DNA from: Streptosporangiaceae bacterium
GTDB taxonomy: Bacteria > Actinomycetota > Actinomycetes > Streptosporangiales > Streptosporangiaceae
Length of the DNA stretch: 28,017 bases
Assembly (NCBI GenBank): GCA_030045295.1
Contig: JASIGD010000274.1
Location: 1 to 28,017, forward strand
Direction of reading: 5' to 3'
Of the stretch, positions 16,789 to 25,164 are shown one piece after another. The notes beneath the pieces are model-generated. The model was not told the origin of the DNA, did no database searches, and saw only the letters and a program-made list of their open reading frames with translations. The first letter of the stretch is position 1, and the number at the start of each line of letters is the position of its first letter. The position numbers and the translations under genes were made by a program.

Positions 16789-17430
16789 CTAGCTGTCCTT
16801 GGCGGCGAGCGTCTCCGCTGCTGTCCGCAGGAGCAGCCAGGACGACGTCGCCCCGGGATCTTGGTGATCTGCGCTTCGTGCGCCCAGGTAGCTGGCGCGT
16901 CCCTTCCGTGCTACGAGCGGGATGGTGGCGGTCATGCCCCCCTGGGCGGCCTCCGCCGACCGGCGCAGCGCCTCGTCCAGGGTGTCGCCCTCGGCCAGCG
17001 CGGACCTGACCGCCTCCACGGCGGGCACCAGGGCGTCGATCATCGTCTTGTCACCCAGCTCGGCCTTGCCCCGCCTTTGCACGCCGGCCACCCCGGCCGC
17101 CAGCGCATCCGCCCAGTCGTCACCCGACAGGTCGGACTTGCCCGCGGCCGACGTACCCATCTGAAGGAACAAGGTTCCGTAGAGCGGCCCGCCCGCGCCG
17201 CCGACGGTGGAGACCAGGGTCATGCCGACGGTTTTCAGCAGGGCGCCGATGTCGGCCGAGTCGGCCGAGTCCATCTTGCCGAGTACGGCCTGCATGCCGC
17301 GGTTCATGTTGATCCCGTGATCCGCGTCGCCGATGGCAGAGTCCAGCTCGGTCAGGTATTCCCTGTTCTCTGCCACCGCCGCGGCGAACGCCTGGATCCA
17401 GTCGGAGACCTGGCGGTAAGAAACCGGCAC
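16789..17430 (-). CDS. dhaL: Dihydroxyacetone kinase ADP-binding subunit DhaL
   Basis: The protein is 213 aa, starting at a GTG at 17430 that immediately follows the dhaK stop. Mg-ADP ligands are present: D30 and GDADHG (D35, D37), then STVGGAGGPLYGTLF, GDKTMIDAL and the C-terminal GRASYLGARSADHQDPGA. In PTS-type DHA kinases ADP stays bound to DhaL as a cofactor, is rephosphorylated by DhaM and passes phosphate to DHA on DhaK. The presence of dhaM in the same gene run supports this mode over the ATP-dependent one. A paralogue is at 20986-21630. Confidence 0.93.
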   Translation of the reverse strand: MPVSYRQVSDWIQAFAAAVAENREYLTELDSAIGDADHGINMNRGMQAVLGKMDSADSADIGALLKTVGMTLVSTVGGAGGPLYGTLFLQMGTSAAGKSDLSGDDWADALAAGVAGVQRRGKAELGDKTMIDALVPAVEAVRSALAEGDTLDEALRRSAEAAQGGMTATIPLVARKGRASYLGARSADHQDPGATSSWLLLRTAAETLAAKDS

Positions 17431-18432
<1,002 letters not shown>

Positions 18433-18478
18433 TCTCGGGTCTCCTCCTGGCTCTCCTTTGGGCTTCCGGCTGGTTCGG

Positions 18479-18531
18479 CCTGGAAGACGGGCCACCGACC
18501 TGGCGCGAGACGCCGCGGTGGCCCGTCCAGG
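18479..18531. terminator. Strong hairpin between glpF and dhaK
   Basis: GACGGGCCACCG (18486-18497) and CGGTGGCCCGTC (18516-18527) form a perfect 12-bp stem. The 18-nt interior contains a further GGCG/CGCC stem, and CCTGG/CCAGG can extend the base across a small bulge. No U-tract follows, as is common in high-GC actinomycetes. It lies just after the glpF stop, so it may be a partial terminator or an mRNA processing/stability element that lowers dhaK-and-later expression relative to glpF. It would not end the unit fully if the downstream genes depend on the glpF promoter. Confidence 0.6.
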
Positions 18532-18538
18532 CTCGCGG

Positions 18539-19513
18539 TTAGGTGACCTCGCCGGTCTCGCGCTCCGGGCCTGCCCGGCCGACGGGGACTTCCTCCTCCT
18601 CGCCGGCGGCTTGGGCCTTCAGCCTCGCGTGCAGGATGTCGCCGATGAAGTAGTCGTACAGGAGCACGCCGATGATGCCGCCGATAAGCGGCCCGACGAT
18701 CGGTATCCAGAAGTAATTGCTGAAATGGAATCCGGGCGCACTGTAGGTCCCGGGTAGGGCCACCTTTCCCCACCCCGCGAAGAAGGCGAATAGCCGGGGC
18801 CCGAAGTCACGGGCCGGGTTGATGGCGTAACCGGTGTTGGCGCCGAGGGACGTGCCGACCGCGAAGACCGCGAAGCCGATGATCAGCGGGGCCAGGTTCG
18901 ACCCGGGCAGTGAATTCCTGTCGTCCGTGATCGCCACGATGAAGATCAGCAGGAACGCCGTGGCGACAATTTCGTCGACCAGCGGCCAGATGCTTGACCC
19001 AGCGTAGTATTTAGCCGGGAACGTGGCGAAGATCGAGTACGTCGCCAGCGCCTGTCCCGAGGACTTCGGGGTCTTGGCCGCCAGGTTGAACGCGTCGATG
19101 GCCTGGTGGTAGATGAGGAAGAGCAGGGCGGCCGCGACGAACGCGCCGACCACCTGCGCCACGACGTAGGGACCGACTTTAGCCCACGGGAACTTGCGCC
19201 GGACGGCCAGCGCCACGGTGACGGCCGGGTTGATGTGGGCGCCGCTCACGCCGCCGGCCACATAAACCCCCATAACGACGGCGAAGGCCCATCCGAACGT
19301 GATGAGCAGCCAGTCGCCCGCCGCGTCGAAGATGACCGTGGGACCCGCCGTTCGGCCCGAGCCGGGCAGGGCGGCCACCGCCATGGCCACCACACCGTCG
19401 CCGAGGACGATAAGGACGAACGTTCCGAAGAATTCCGCCAAGCACTCGCCCCACGTGCCGGTGATCCGGCCGACCGTGCGGCCCTCTCCGCGCAAAGGCG
19501 TTATATCAGCCAC
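18539..19513 (-). CDS. glpF: Aquaglyceroporin / glycerol facilitator
   Basis: The protein is 324 aa from the GTG at 19513, which has AGGAGG six bases upstream; a longer upstream frame is not supported. Both half-helix motifs are present: GAHINPAVT (NPA at 95-97) and [13 protein letters not shown] (NPA at 232-234). The Asp after the second NPAR (D236) is typical of glycerol-conducting GlpF rather than water-only aquaporins. Hydrophobic helices lie at about 23-50, 68-90, 112-134, 180-197, 207-225 and 275-300. The C-terminal tail is acidic (GEEEEVPVG). It is the first gene of the minus-strand run and lets glycerol, and probably DHA, into the cell. Confidence 0.94.
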   Translation of the reverse strand: MADITPLRGEGRTVGRITGTWGECLAEFFGTFVLIVLGDGVVAMAVAALPGSGRTAGPTVIFDAAGDWLLITFGWAFAVVMGVYVAGGVSGAHINPAVTVALAVRRKFPWAKVGPYVVAQVVGAFVAAALLFLIYHQAIDAFNLAAKTPKSSGQALATYSIFATFPAKYYAGSSIWPLVDEIVATAFLLIFIVAITDDRNSLPGSNLAPLIIGFAVFAVGTSLGANTGYAINPARDFGPRLFAFFAGWGKVALPGTYSAPGFHFSNYFWIPIVGPLIGGIIGVLLYDYFIGDILHARLKAQAAGEEEEVPVGRAGPERETGEVT

Positions 19514-19616
19514 TAATACCCTCCTAACCCTGCTTGCGCATGCGGCTGATGATTGACCTGCATGCGTTCCGATTACGGGCATGACCATTCCTCTGATCGC
19601 ACCCAGCACCTTTTTA

Positions 19617-19644
19617 CTTATACGGGTTACTTACATGGCTTGAA
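19617..19644 (-). promoter_or_regulatory. Candidate promoter for the glpF operon
   Basis: On the minus strand TTCAAG (19644-19639) and TATAAG (19622-19617) are separated by 16 bp. This would start the mRNA near 19610, about 97 nt before the glpF GTG. The -10 matches well and the -35 is weak. The AT-rich stretch beside the operators near 19890-19935 is an alternative start region, which would give a leader of about 370 nt. Confidence 0.35.
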
Positions 19645-19901
19645 GCGGGAATCAGGCTAAGGCCATGGCGCCCCACCTTTCCCGCGGGCTGCTCGGTCCC
19701 AGCGTCCACGCCGCGGGCCGGGCGTATTCGCCGATGAGGCGCGCGGCCGGGTGAGCGCGCCGACAAGCCAACCGGCCGGCACCGGCGGGATGCCGGCCGC
19801 GCGGTTTACCACCACCAGCCGATCGCCGCATGCGTTCGGCCCTCGGCCGCCTGCGCGGCCGGGGCTTGTCACCTCCCCGGCGAGACGGTATCTCTTAATA
19901 T

Positions 19902-19918
19902 GTTCGACATCGCCGAAC
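19902..19918. promoter_or_regulatory. IclR/GylR-type operator candidate, site A
   Basis: GTTCGACATCGCCGAAC has near-perfect dyad symmetry (GTTCGAC-ATC-GCCGAAC, one mismatched pair). The same pattern recurs before both iclR genes. IclR-family glycerol regulators such as GylR bind symmetric sites of about this length. It lies in an AT-rich patch (TATCTCTTAATAT) and is one base from a second palindrome. Confidence 0.65.
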
Positions 19919-19919
19919 G

Positions 19920-19935
19920 ATGTTTCACGAAACAT
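19920..19935. promoter_or_regulatory. Perfect palindrome next to operator site A
   Basis: ATGTTTCACGAAACAT has 7-bp perfect arms and a 2-bp spacer. It starts one base after site A, with centres about 17-18 bp apart. It may be a second half of a composite operator for a tetrameric IclR protein, or the site of a different regulator. Confidence 0.5.
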
Positions 19936-20041
19936 AAACCTGGTAGCGGGCGCAGTCAAGAGGGAGCGAGCTTTCCCGATCACGGACCGGGCTGGCGGGA
20001 GCCGGGGCGTGCCCGGGACTGCGGCGCCGAGCAGGAGCCCG

Positions 20042-20107
20042 AGCGGCGCCTGCGGCGAATCCGTCGCTGTGCGAGACGATTACGATTCCGAGGGTGAGGT
20101 CGGGCAC
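20042..20107 (-). pseudogene. Fragment of a second dhaM (N-terminal EIIA region)
   Basis: Read on the minus strand from a GTG at 20107, this encodes PDLTLGIVIVSHSDGFAAGA. The block GIVIVSHS is identical to residues 3-10 of the intact DhaM, including the active-site histidine, and FAAGA resembles the following LADGV. The similarity stops after about 20 residues and continues as Ala/Pro/Arg-rich sequence with no EIIA features. The simplest reading is the 5' stub of a lost dhaM copy. An alternative is a chance match in a 60-codon open frame, but the setting inside a dha/glp locus argues against chance. Confidence 0.6.
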
Positions 20108-20127
20108 TTATACCGTATGCTCAGTCT

Positions 20128-20143
20128 GTTCGGCATCGCTGAA
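20128..20143. promoter_or_regulatory. IclR-type operator candidate, site B (before iclR1)
   Basis: GTTCGGCATCGCTGAA has arms TTCGGC and GCTGAA around ATC, with one mismatched pair. It ends 8 bp before the iclR1 ATG. A possible -10 box, TATGCT, is at 20116-20121, which would place the site at the transcription start, fitting autorepression of iclR1. Confidence 0.6.
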
Positions 20144-20151
20144 AGGGTGTC

Positions 20152-20931
20152 ATGATCCAGTCGGTAGAGCGCGCAGCCCACATCCTGGGGGTTCTCGGGT
20201 CGGGCACGCCGCGCCTGGGCGTGACCGAGATCGCCGAACAGGTCGGCCTGGCGAAGCCGACGGTGCACGGCCTGCTTCGCACGCTGGAGGCGCACGACCT
20301 GGTCGCGCAGGACCCCGGCACCGGCAAATACAGCCTCGGTCCCGGCGTGCTGCAGCTCGGCAACGCCTACCTGGACGGATCTGAGCTGCGCGCCAGGTCG
20401 CTGCGGTGGGCGGAATCCCTGGCGCAGCGGGCCGGCGAGGCGGTCTGGGTCGCGACCTTGTCCGGATCCCGGGTCATCGTGCTGCACCACGAGTTCCGGC
20501 CGGACAATACCGTGCAGATCCTCGAGGTCGGCGCGGCGATTCCGTGGAATGCCTGCGCCCTGGGCCACGCGATCGTGGCGCACTTGCCGGAGGGGCAGCG
20601 CACCCGGGCGCTGGCCGGCGACCTGGCCCGGCTGACCGGCCAGACCAAGACCACCCGGGCCGGGCTGAGCCGGGTCCTGGCGAAGGTCCGCCAGCGCGGC
20701 TACGCGATAGAGGACCAGGAGGCGACCGTCGGTGACGCCGGCATCGCAGCGCCGATCCTGTCCCGGAACGACGTGGTGGCCGGCGCGATCGGCGTGGTTG
20801 GCGCGGCCGGGCGGCTGCTCGTGCCCGGTATCCGGGACGAGATGGTGCGCGCGGTCACCGAAGCGGCCCGGGCCGTCTCCAGGGAAATGGGCGCGGGACG
20901 CGGCGGCGTGGTCCTTTCCGCATTCACCTGA
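20152..20931 (+). CDS. IclR-family regulator 1 (GylR-like)
   Basis: The protein is 259 aa. The N-terminal winged helix (about 1-65) reads SVERAAHILGVLGSG and then GVTEIAEQVGLAKPTVHGLLRTLEAHDLV. The IclR effector domain (about 75-250) contains GEAVWVATLSGSRVIVLHHEF, ACALGHAIVAHLP and IAAPILSRNDVVAGAIGVVG. The start ATG at 20152 follows AAAGGG. In actinomycetes GylR of this family controls glycerol catabolism, and the glp/dha genes on both sides make glycerol, glycerol-3-phosphate or DHA(P) the likely signal. It is divergent from glpF and convergent with dhaL2 (54 bp). It is clearly similar to the second iclR gene product at 21904-22671. Confidence 0.88.
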   Translation: MIQSVERAAHILGVLGSGTPRLGVTEIAEQVGLAKPTVHGLLRTLEAHDLVAQDPGTGKYSLGPGVLQLGNAYLDGSELRARSLRWAESLAQRAGEAVWVATLSGSRVIVLHHEFRPDNTVQILEVGAAIPWNACALGHAIVAHLPEGQRTRALAGDLARLTGQTKTTRAGLSRVLAKVRQRGYAIEDQEATVGDAGIAAPILSRNDVVAGAIGVVGAAGRLLVPGIRDEMVRAVTEAARAVSREMGAGRGGVVLSAFT

Positions 20932-20985
20932 CGGGGTTCGGTGGACCGCGATCGGCTGACGGCGAAGCGGCGCCCGGGCGCGTCC

Positions 20986-21630
20986 TCACCTGGTCCGCGC
21001 GGCGTCTCGCAAGGCGCCGAGGATGAGCGCGGTGGAGGCGGCGCCGGGATCCTCGTGGCCGACGCTGCGCGGCCCGAGGTAGCTCGCGCGGCCCTTCCGC
21101 GCCTGCATGGGAATGGTGCCGACCGCCCCGGACGCGGCGGCCTGCGCGAGTACGGACAGGGCATCGTCCTGCGAGGCCCCCTCCGCGATCGCCTTGCTGA
21201 AGGCCCGGTTCCCCGCCGCGAGCGCGTCGACCATGGTCTTGTCGCCCTCGACGGCGGCGCCGAGCTTCTGGACGCCCGCGAGAGCCGCATCCAGCGCGGC
21301 CGACAGCGTGGGCAGGTCCACGTCGGCGGCGTCGCCCAGGGACTTTCCGGCCCGGCGGAAGGCCATGCCGTACAGCGGCCCGGCGGCGCCGCCGACCGTG
21401 GAGATAATGATCCTGCCCGTCACGGTCAGGATCTTGCCGGGCGTCATGGGCGCTGCAGCCGCCGGGTCGTGAGCGTCGAGAGCCTCGAGCGCCGCGGTCA
21501 AGCCGCGAGCGAGGTTAATGCCATGATCGGCGTCGCCGATCGCCGCGTCCAGCTGGGTCAGGTGATCGCGGTTGGCGTCGATCACGTCGGCGGCCAACCT
21601 TATCCAGGCCCGGAAGACTTCAGCGTCCAT
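20986..21630 (-). CDS. Second DhaL (orphan DHA kinase ADP-binding subunit)
   Basis: The protein is 214 aa and keeps all DhaL hallmarks: D28 and GDADHG (D33, D35), STVGGAAGPLYGMAF, GDKTMVDAL and GRASYLGPRSVGHEDPGA. Tandem ATGs stand at 21633 and 21630; the second has better spacing from GGAG. No dhaK or intact dhaM lies beside it, so it must use the DhaK/DhaM of the main run, have another partner, or have a new role. DhaL-type proteins also act as co-regulators: in E. coli DhaL binds the activator DhaR. Flanked by two iclR genes and having its own promoter and palindrome, it is well placed for such a role. That is inference. Confidence 0.88.
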   Translation of the reverse strand: MDAEVFRAWIRLAADVIDANRDHLTQLDAAIGDADHGINLARGLTAALEALDAHDPAAAAPMTPGKILTVTGRIIISTVGGAAGPLYGMAFRRAGKSLGDAADVDLPTLSAALDAALAGVQKLGAAVEGDKTMVDALAAGNRAFSKAIAEGASQDDALSVLAQAAASGAVGTIPMQARKGRASYLGPRSVGHEDPGAASTALILGALRDAARTR

Positions 21631-21683
21631 CATGGCTCCCTCGTTGGCGACAGCCCGACCGGGTGCGGACACCGGACCTGGAT

Positions 21684-21705
21684 GGTCACACGCAGGCGTG
21701 TGACC
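21684..21705. promoter_or_regulatory. Perfect 22-bp palindrome upstream of dhaL2
   Basis: GGTCACACGC and GCGTGTGACC are exact inverted repeats with a 2-bp AG spacer. The site lies 54 bp upstream of the dhaL2 ATG and just downstream of the predicted -10 box, roughly +12 to +33, which suits a repressor block. The sequence is unlike the TTCGRC-type sites nearby, so a different regulator probably binds. Confidence 0.65.
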
Positions 21706-21723
21706 TGAGTCCCGGCTCCTAGG

Positions 21724-21752
21724 ACGCTAAGCCGCCACACAGGCGGCGTCAA
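21724..21752 (-). promoter_or_regulatory. Sigma-70-like promoter for dhaL2
   Basis: On the minus strand TTGACG (21752-21747) and TAGCGT (21729-21724) are separated by exactly 17 bp. The spacer holds a 6-bp hairpin, GCCGCC/GGCGGC at 21731-21747. The mRNA would start near 21717, about 87 nt before the dhaL2 start, and run through the 22-bp palindrome. Confidence 0.6.
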
Positions 21753-21761
21753 CAAACAAGT

Positions 21762-21776
21762 GCCGACATTGCCGAA
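21762..21776. promoter_or_regulatory. IclR-type operator candidate, site C
   Basis: GCCGACATTGCCGAA matches the pattern of sites A and B, with a weaker left arm. It lies about 10 bp upstream of the dhaL2 -35 box and 128 bp before iclR2, so it could act on either gene. Confidence 0.5.
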
Positions 21777-21841
21777 TCGGAGTGCGGTGCGGCGCTGCCG
21801 GGCAACCGCCCCGCCGCCGGGGGCTGGCCTTCGTTACGGGG

Positions 21842-21870
21842 TTGACGAAAGCCAAAGGTGCCGGCATTGT
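21842..21870 (+). promoter_or_regulatory. Candidate promoter for iclR2-glpK2
   Basis: TTGACG (21842-21847) and CATTGT (21865-21870) are 17 bp apart. The -10 is weak but lies inside operator candidate D, so binding there would block it. The leader before the iclR2 ATG would be about 27 nt. Confidence 0.4.
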
Positions 21871-21874
21871 CGAG
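21860..21874. promoter_or_regulatory. IclR-type operator candidate, site D (over the iclR2 -10 box)
   Basis: GCCGGCATTGTCGAG follows the same layout as sites A to C, and GTGCCGRCATTGYCGA is shared with site C. It overlaps the predicted -10 box of iclR2, 30 bp before its ATG, which fits autorepression. Confidence 0.5.
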
Positions 21875-21903
21875 CGCCTGCCGACGACGGTAGGGTTCCA
21901 CGC

Positions 21904-22671
21904 ATGCCCGGCCCGATTCAGTCAATCGAGCGTGCGGCCGCGATCCTCCGGCTGCTGGCCGAGGGCTCGGGGCGGCTGGGGGTCAGCGAGATCGCCGATT
22001 CGCTCGGCCTGGCCCGCGGCACGGCCCACGGCATCTTGCGGACGCTCCGGGGCGTCGGCTTTGTCGAGCAGGATGACGAGACCGGCAAGTACCAGCTCGG
22101 GGCGCGACTGCTCCAGCTGGGCACCAGTTACCTTGACGTCAACGAGTTGCGATCGCGGGCGATCAACTGGGCGGATGCGCTCGCAGCGCGCAGCGGCGAG
22201 GCGGTGCGGCTTGGCACCTTGCTCGAGGGCAAGGTCCTCGTCGTGCACCACGTCTTTCGGCCCGATGACACGCAGCAGACGCTAGAGGTCGGCGCGCTGC
22301 TGCCGCTGCACGCCAGCGCGCTTGGCAAGGTACTGCTGGCCTACGACGCGAACGCCGCGGCCGCGCTCGGCCAGGACCCGCTGGAGCCGTACACCCGGCG
22401 TACAATTACCTCAGCCAGGGCGCTCGCCCGCGTGCTGGCCGAGGTTCGTGACAACGGCTGGGCCGCCGAGGTGGGGGAAATGACCGTCGGTGAAGCGAGC
22501 GTGGCATTGCCGATTCGCGGTCACGGCGGACTCCTGGTCGGCGCCATAGGAATATCCGGGGCCGTCGAGCGCGTCTGCGACGGCAAGGGACAGCCGAAGT
22601 CGACGCTCGTCACCTACGTGCGCGACGCGGCGCGCGCGATCTCTCGCGACCTTGAGGTCTCGCGCTGGTGA
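21904..22671 (+). CDS. IclR-family regulator 2 (GylR-like)
   Basis: The protein is 255 aa from the ATG at 21904; an open frame reaching back to 21760 would run through the promoter and operators and is not used. The winged helix reads SIERAAAILRLLAEG and then GVSEIADSLGLARGTAHGILRTLRGVGFV. The effector domain has GEAVRLGTLLEGKVLVVHHVF, LHASALGKVLLAYD and VALPIRGHGGLLVGAIGISG. It resembles IclR1 throughout, so the pair arose by duplication or shares a close ancestor. glpK2 follows after 31 bp, so it very probably regulates and is co-transcribed with that gene. Confidence 0.88.
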   Translation: MPGPIQSIERAAAILRLLAEGSGRLGVSEIADSLGLARGTAHGILRTLRGVGFVEQDDETGKYQLGARLLQLGTSYLDVNELRSRAINWADALAARSGEAVRLGTLLEGKVLVVHHVFRPDDTQQTLEVGALLPLHASALGKVLLAYDANAAAALGQDPLEPYTRRTITSARALARVLAEVRDNGWAAEVGEMTVGEASVALPIRGHGGLLVGAIGISGAVERVCDGKGQPKSTLVTYVRDAARAISRDLEVSRW

Positions 22672-22702
22672 TGTCCGCCTTCCGCGCAAGGAGGGGAACG
22701 GG

Positions 22703-24214
22703 GTGGTAGAGCGCTACGTCGTGGCCGTGGACCAGGGCACCAGCTCGACCCGATGCATCCTGTTCGACCACGGCGGGCGACTGGTCGCGGTCACACAGCG
22801 TGAGCACAAGCAGCACTTTCCCAAACCGGGCTGGGTCGAGCACGACCCGGTCGAGATCTGGCACAACCTCGAACGCATCGCGCCCGAGGCCCTCGCCCAA
22901 GCCGGAGCCAGCACCGATCAAGTCGTCGCGCTTGGCATCGCCAACCAGCGCGAAACCACCGTGCTGTGGGACCGCCATACCGGACGGCCGGTCGGCCGGG
23001 CTGTCGTGTGGCAGGACACCCGCACCGACGCCCTCGTTGACGAGCTGTCGCGTAGCGCCGAGGGGCAGATCGTGCGCGAGCGCTGCGGCTTGCCGCCGGC
23101 CACGTACTTCTCCGCCCCGAAGTTGCGCTGGCTACTTGACCGCACCCCGGGCCTGCGCGAACGCGCCGAGCGCGGCGACGTGCTGTTCGGAACCATGGAG
23201 AGCTGGCTGATCTGGAACCTTACCGGCGGCCCCGACGGCGGAATGCACGTCACCGACGTGACAAACGCCAGCCGTACCCTCCTGATGGACCTCACGACCC
23301 TGAACTGGCACGACGAGCTGCTGGCGATCTTCGACGTGCCGCGCCAGATGCTCCCGGAGATTCGCCCGTCGGCCGAGACATACGGCCTGGCCCGGCGGGT
23401 CCTGCCCGGCGTGCGGATCTCGGCCGCGCTGGGCGACCAGCAAGCCGCGCTGTTCGGGCAGACCTGCTTCGCTCAGGGGGAGGCCAAGTGCACGTACGGC
23501 ACCGGCAGCTTCCTGCTCCTCAACACCGGCCATGAGCCGATCCGATCGACGCACGGCCTGCTTACCACCGTCGGCCACAAGATCGGCGACGAGCCCGCCG
23601 TGTACGCCCTGGAAGGCTCGATCGCCATCACGGGCGCGCTCGTGCAGTGGTTCCGCGACGGGCTCGGGCTGATCCGCACGGCGGCGGAGATAGAGACCCT
23701 CGCGCATTCGGTCGACGACAACGGCGGCTGCTACATCGTGCCGGCGTTCTCCGGCTTGTTCGCGCCGCACTGGCGCAACGAGGCCCGCGGCGTCATCGTG
23801 GGCCTGACCTCGTATGTCACCAAGGGTCACCTGGCCCGCGCGGTGCTGGAGGCAACCGGCTGGCAGACCCGGGAGGTCGTGGAGGCGATGAACGCCGACA
23901 CCGGGCTCGCGCTGAAATCGCTCAAGGTAGACGGAGGCATGACCGCCGACAACCTCCTCATGCAGTTCATCGCGGACGTCCTCAACATTCCCGTCATGCG
24001 GCCGATGGCCATCGAGACTGTCTCGCTCGGAGCCGCGTACGCCGCCGGGCTGGCCGCCGGCTACTGGCCCGATCTGGAGGTGCTGCGGCGTAACTGGCAC
24101 CGCGCGGCGCAGTGGCTGCCGGGCATGGACGCCGAGCGCCGCGAGGCCGAATACGAGAACTGGCACCGGGCGGTCGAACGCACCTTTGACTGGATAAAGC
24201 CGAGCGAGCGATGA
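22703..24214 (+). CDS. Glycerol kinase (paralogue 2)
   Basis: The protein is 503 aa from a GTG at 22703, chosen because AAGGAGGGG lies just upstream; a frame from 22652 would overlap iclR2. All kinase motifs are present: [70 protein letters not shown] and [19 protein letters not shown]. It aligns with GlpK1 along its full length but differs at many positions, so the two probably differ in expression or kinetics, not in reaction. It is likely co-transcribed with iclR2 and ends 18 bp from the convergent acyltransferase gene. Confidence 0.93.
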   Translation: MVERYVVAVDQGTSSTRCILFDHGGRLVAVTQREHKQHFPKPGWVEHDPVEIWHNLERIAPEALAQAGASTDQVVALGIANQRETTVLWDRHTGRPVGRAVVWQDTRTDALVDELSRSAEGQIVRERCGLPPATYFSAPKLRWLLDRTPGLRERAERGDVLFGTMESWLIWNLTGGPDGGMHVTDVTNASRTLLMDLTTLNWHDELLAIFDVPRQMLPEIRPSAETYGLARRVLPGVRISAALGDQQAALFGQTCFAQGEAKCTYGTGSFLLLNTGHEPIRSTHGLLTTVGHKIGDEPAVYALEGSIAITGALVQWFRDGLGLIRTAAEIETLAHSVDDNGGCYIVPAFSGLFAPHWRNEARGVIVGLTSYVTKGHLARAVLEATGWQTREVVEAMNADTGLALKSLKVDGGMTADNLLMQFIADVLNIPVMRPMAIETVSLGAAYAAGLAAGYWPDLEVLRRNWHRAAQWLPGMDAERREAEYENWHRAVERTFDWIKPSER

Positions 24215-24232
24215 CGCCGGCCGATGGCCCGC

Positions 24233-24910
24233 TCAGGCCGCCGTGTCGACCTCGGCGGCCTCCTGCCCGGACAGATCGCGGATCGCCGCCATCACCTGGT
24301 CGGTAGCGGCCCGGCTCAACGACGCGCTGCGGACCTTCTCGCCGGCGGCGAACCTGATGGGCGGGCCGAAGGCGATGCGCACGGAGCGCGGCCGGGGCAG
24401 CTTGGCACCGCGAGGAAAGGCGAGGTCGGTGCCGATGATCCCGACTGGAATCACCGGCGCGCCCGACTCGAGCGCGACCCTGGCCACCCCGGTCTTGCCC
24501 CGCTGCAACCGGCCATCCGGCGACCTCGTCCCCTCCGGGAAGATTCCGACGAGCCGTCCGGAGCGTACGACCTCCACCGCCGCGGTAACGACGCCCGTGA
24601 CCGCGCGCGGATCGTCGGTGGCCACGGGTATGACGCCGGCGCCGGTCAAAAACCAGCGCAGCACCGGCTTGTCAATGTACTTGACCTTGGTCAGGAACAT
24701 GACCCGGCGGTGCGGGACGACGAGCGGCAGCAGCAGCGGATCCAGGAAAGAAACGTGATTGGCCGCGATGATGGCGCCGCCCTCGCGCGGGATGTGCTCG
24801 AGCCCGGTGACCTTGGGCCGGAACAGCAGGTGCAGCGCGGGGCCGAGCAGCACGAACTTCAGAAACAACCAGAAGGCCGGCGAACCATCCAGGATGCGAC
24901 GCTCGGCCAT
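24233..24910 (-). CDS. PlsC-family acyltransferase 2
   Basis: The protein is 225 aa. Motif I is NHVSFLDP (H52-x4-D57), motif II lies near YIDKPVLRWFLTGAGVIPV, motif III is FPEGTRSPDGRLQRGKTGVARVA and motif IV is VIPVGIIGTD. The hydrophobic stretch at 12-30 suggests membrane association. It probably acylates lysophosphatidic acid or a related lipid. It is shorter than the acyltransferase at 5910-6773 and lacks its acidic tail. The start ATG has GAAGGAGA upstream, and TATAGT at 24940-24935 (minus strand) is a good -10 box giving a leader of about 18 nt. The 254 bp upstream, up to the next gene, contain little else. Confidence 0.85.
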   Translation of the reverse strand: MAERRILDGSPAFWLFLKFVLLGPALHLLFRPKVTGLEHIPREGGAIIAANHVSFLDPLLLPLVVPHRRVMFLTKVKYIDKPVLRWFLTGAGVIPVATDDPRAVTGVVTAAVEVVRSGRLVGIFPEGTRSPDGRLQRGKTGVARVALESGAPVIPVGIIGTDLAFPRGAKLPRPRSVRIAFGPPIRFAAGEKVRSASLSRAATDQVMAAIRDLSGQEAAEVDTAA

Positions 24911-25164
24911 CGGTCTCCTTCTGCCTCAGCGAATACTATAGGGCTGACCTGCCGCGCGTCGGTGACCAGGCGGGCAACCAGGCCGCGTCACGGCCACGGT
25001 GCGCGAGCCAAGCCTGAACGGTAGCCGACCAACGGCGCCTTTGACGGGCTCCTGCTTATACTGGTGATTATGCTGGCTGAACCATCGACGTCACTAGCGG
25101 GCGTAGTGACAGAGACAGGGCGGGGCAGCAGGTCTGACGCGGACGCACACACCCCGAGTGGCCA

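Larger units (their letters stand above)
19514..20151. other. 638-bp regulatory interval between glpF and the first iclR gene
   Basis: No convincing intact gene is seen here. It holds a candidate glpF promoter (19617-19644), two adjacent symmetric sites (19902-19935), a fragment of dhaM (20042-20107) and a site right before iclR1 (20128-20143). GCATGCG occurs at 19538-19544 and 19560-19566, 22 bp apart, between the candidate promoter and glpF. The part at 19650-19880 is GC-rich with low-complexity open frames on both strands and may be a decayed gene or a long leader. Confidence 0.6.

Noticed and set aside
19657..19983. 108-codon minus-strand frame upstream of glpF
   Set aside because: No recognisable domain; its start lies in and upstream of the operator sites A and the palindrome, and the composition is low-complexity. 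It could be a decayed gene but cannot be supported.
19751..20155. 134-codon plus-strand frame ending at the iclR1 start
   Set aside because: Ser/Pro/Arg-rich, runs across the operators and antisense to the dhaM fragment, with no ribosome site or domain.
21760..21903. Upstream extension of iclR2 by 48 codons
   Set aside because: It would translate the promoter and two operator candidates; the IclR fold begins right after the ATG at 21904.
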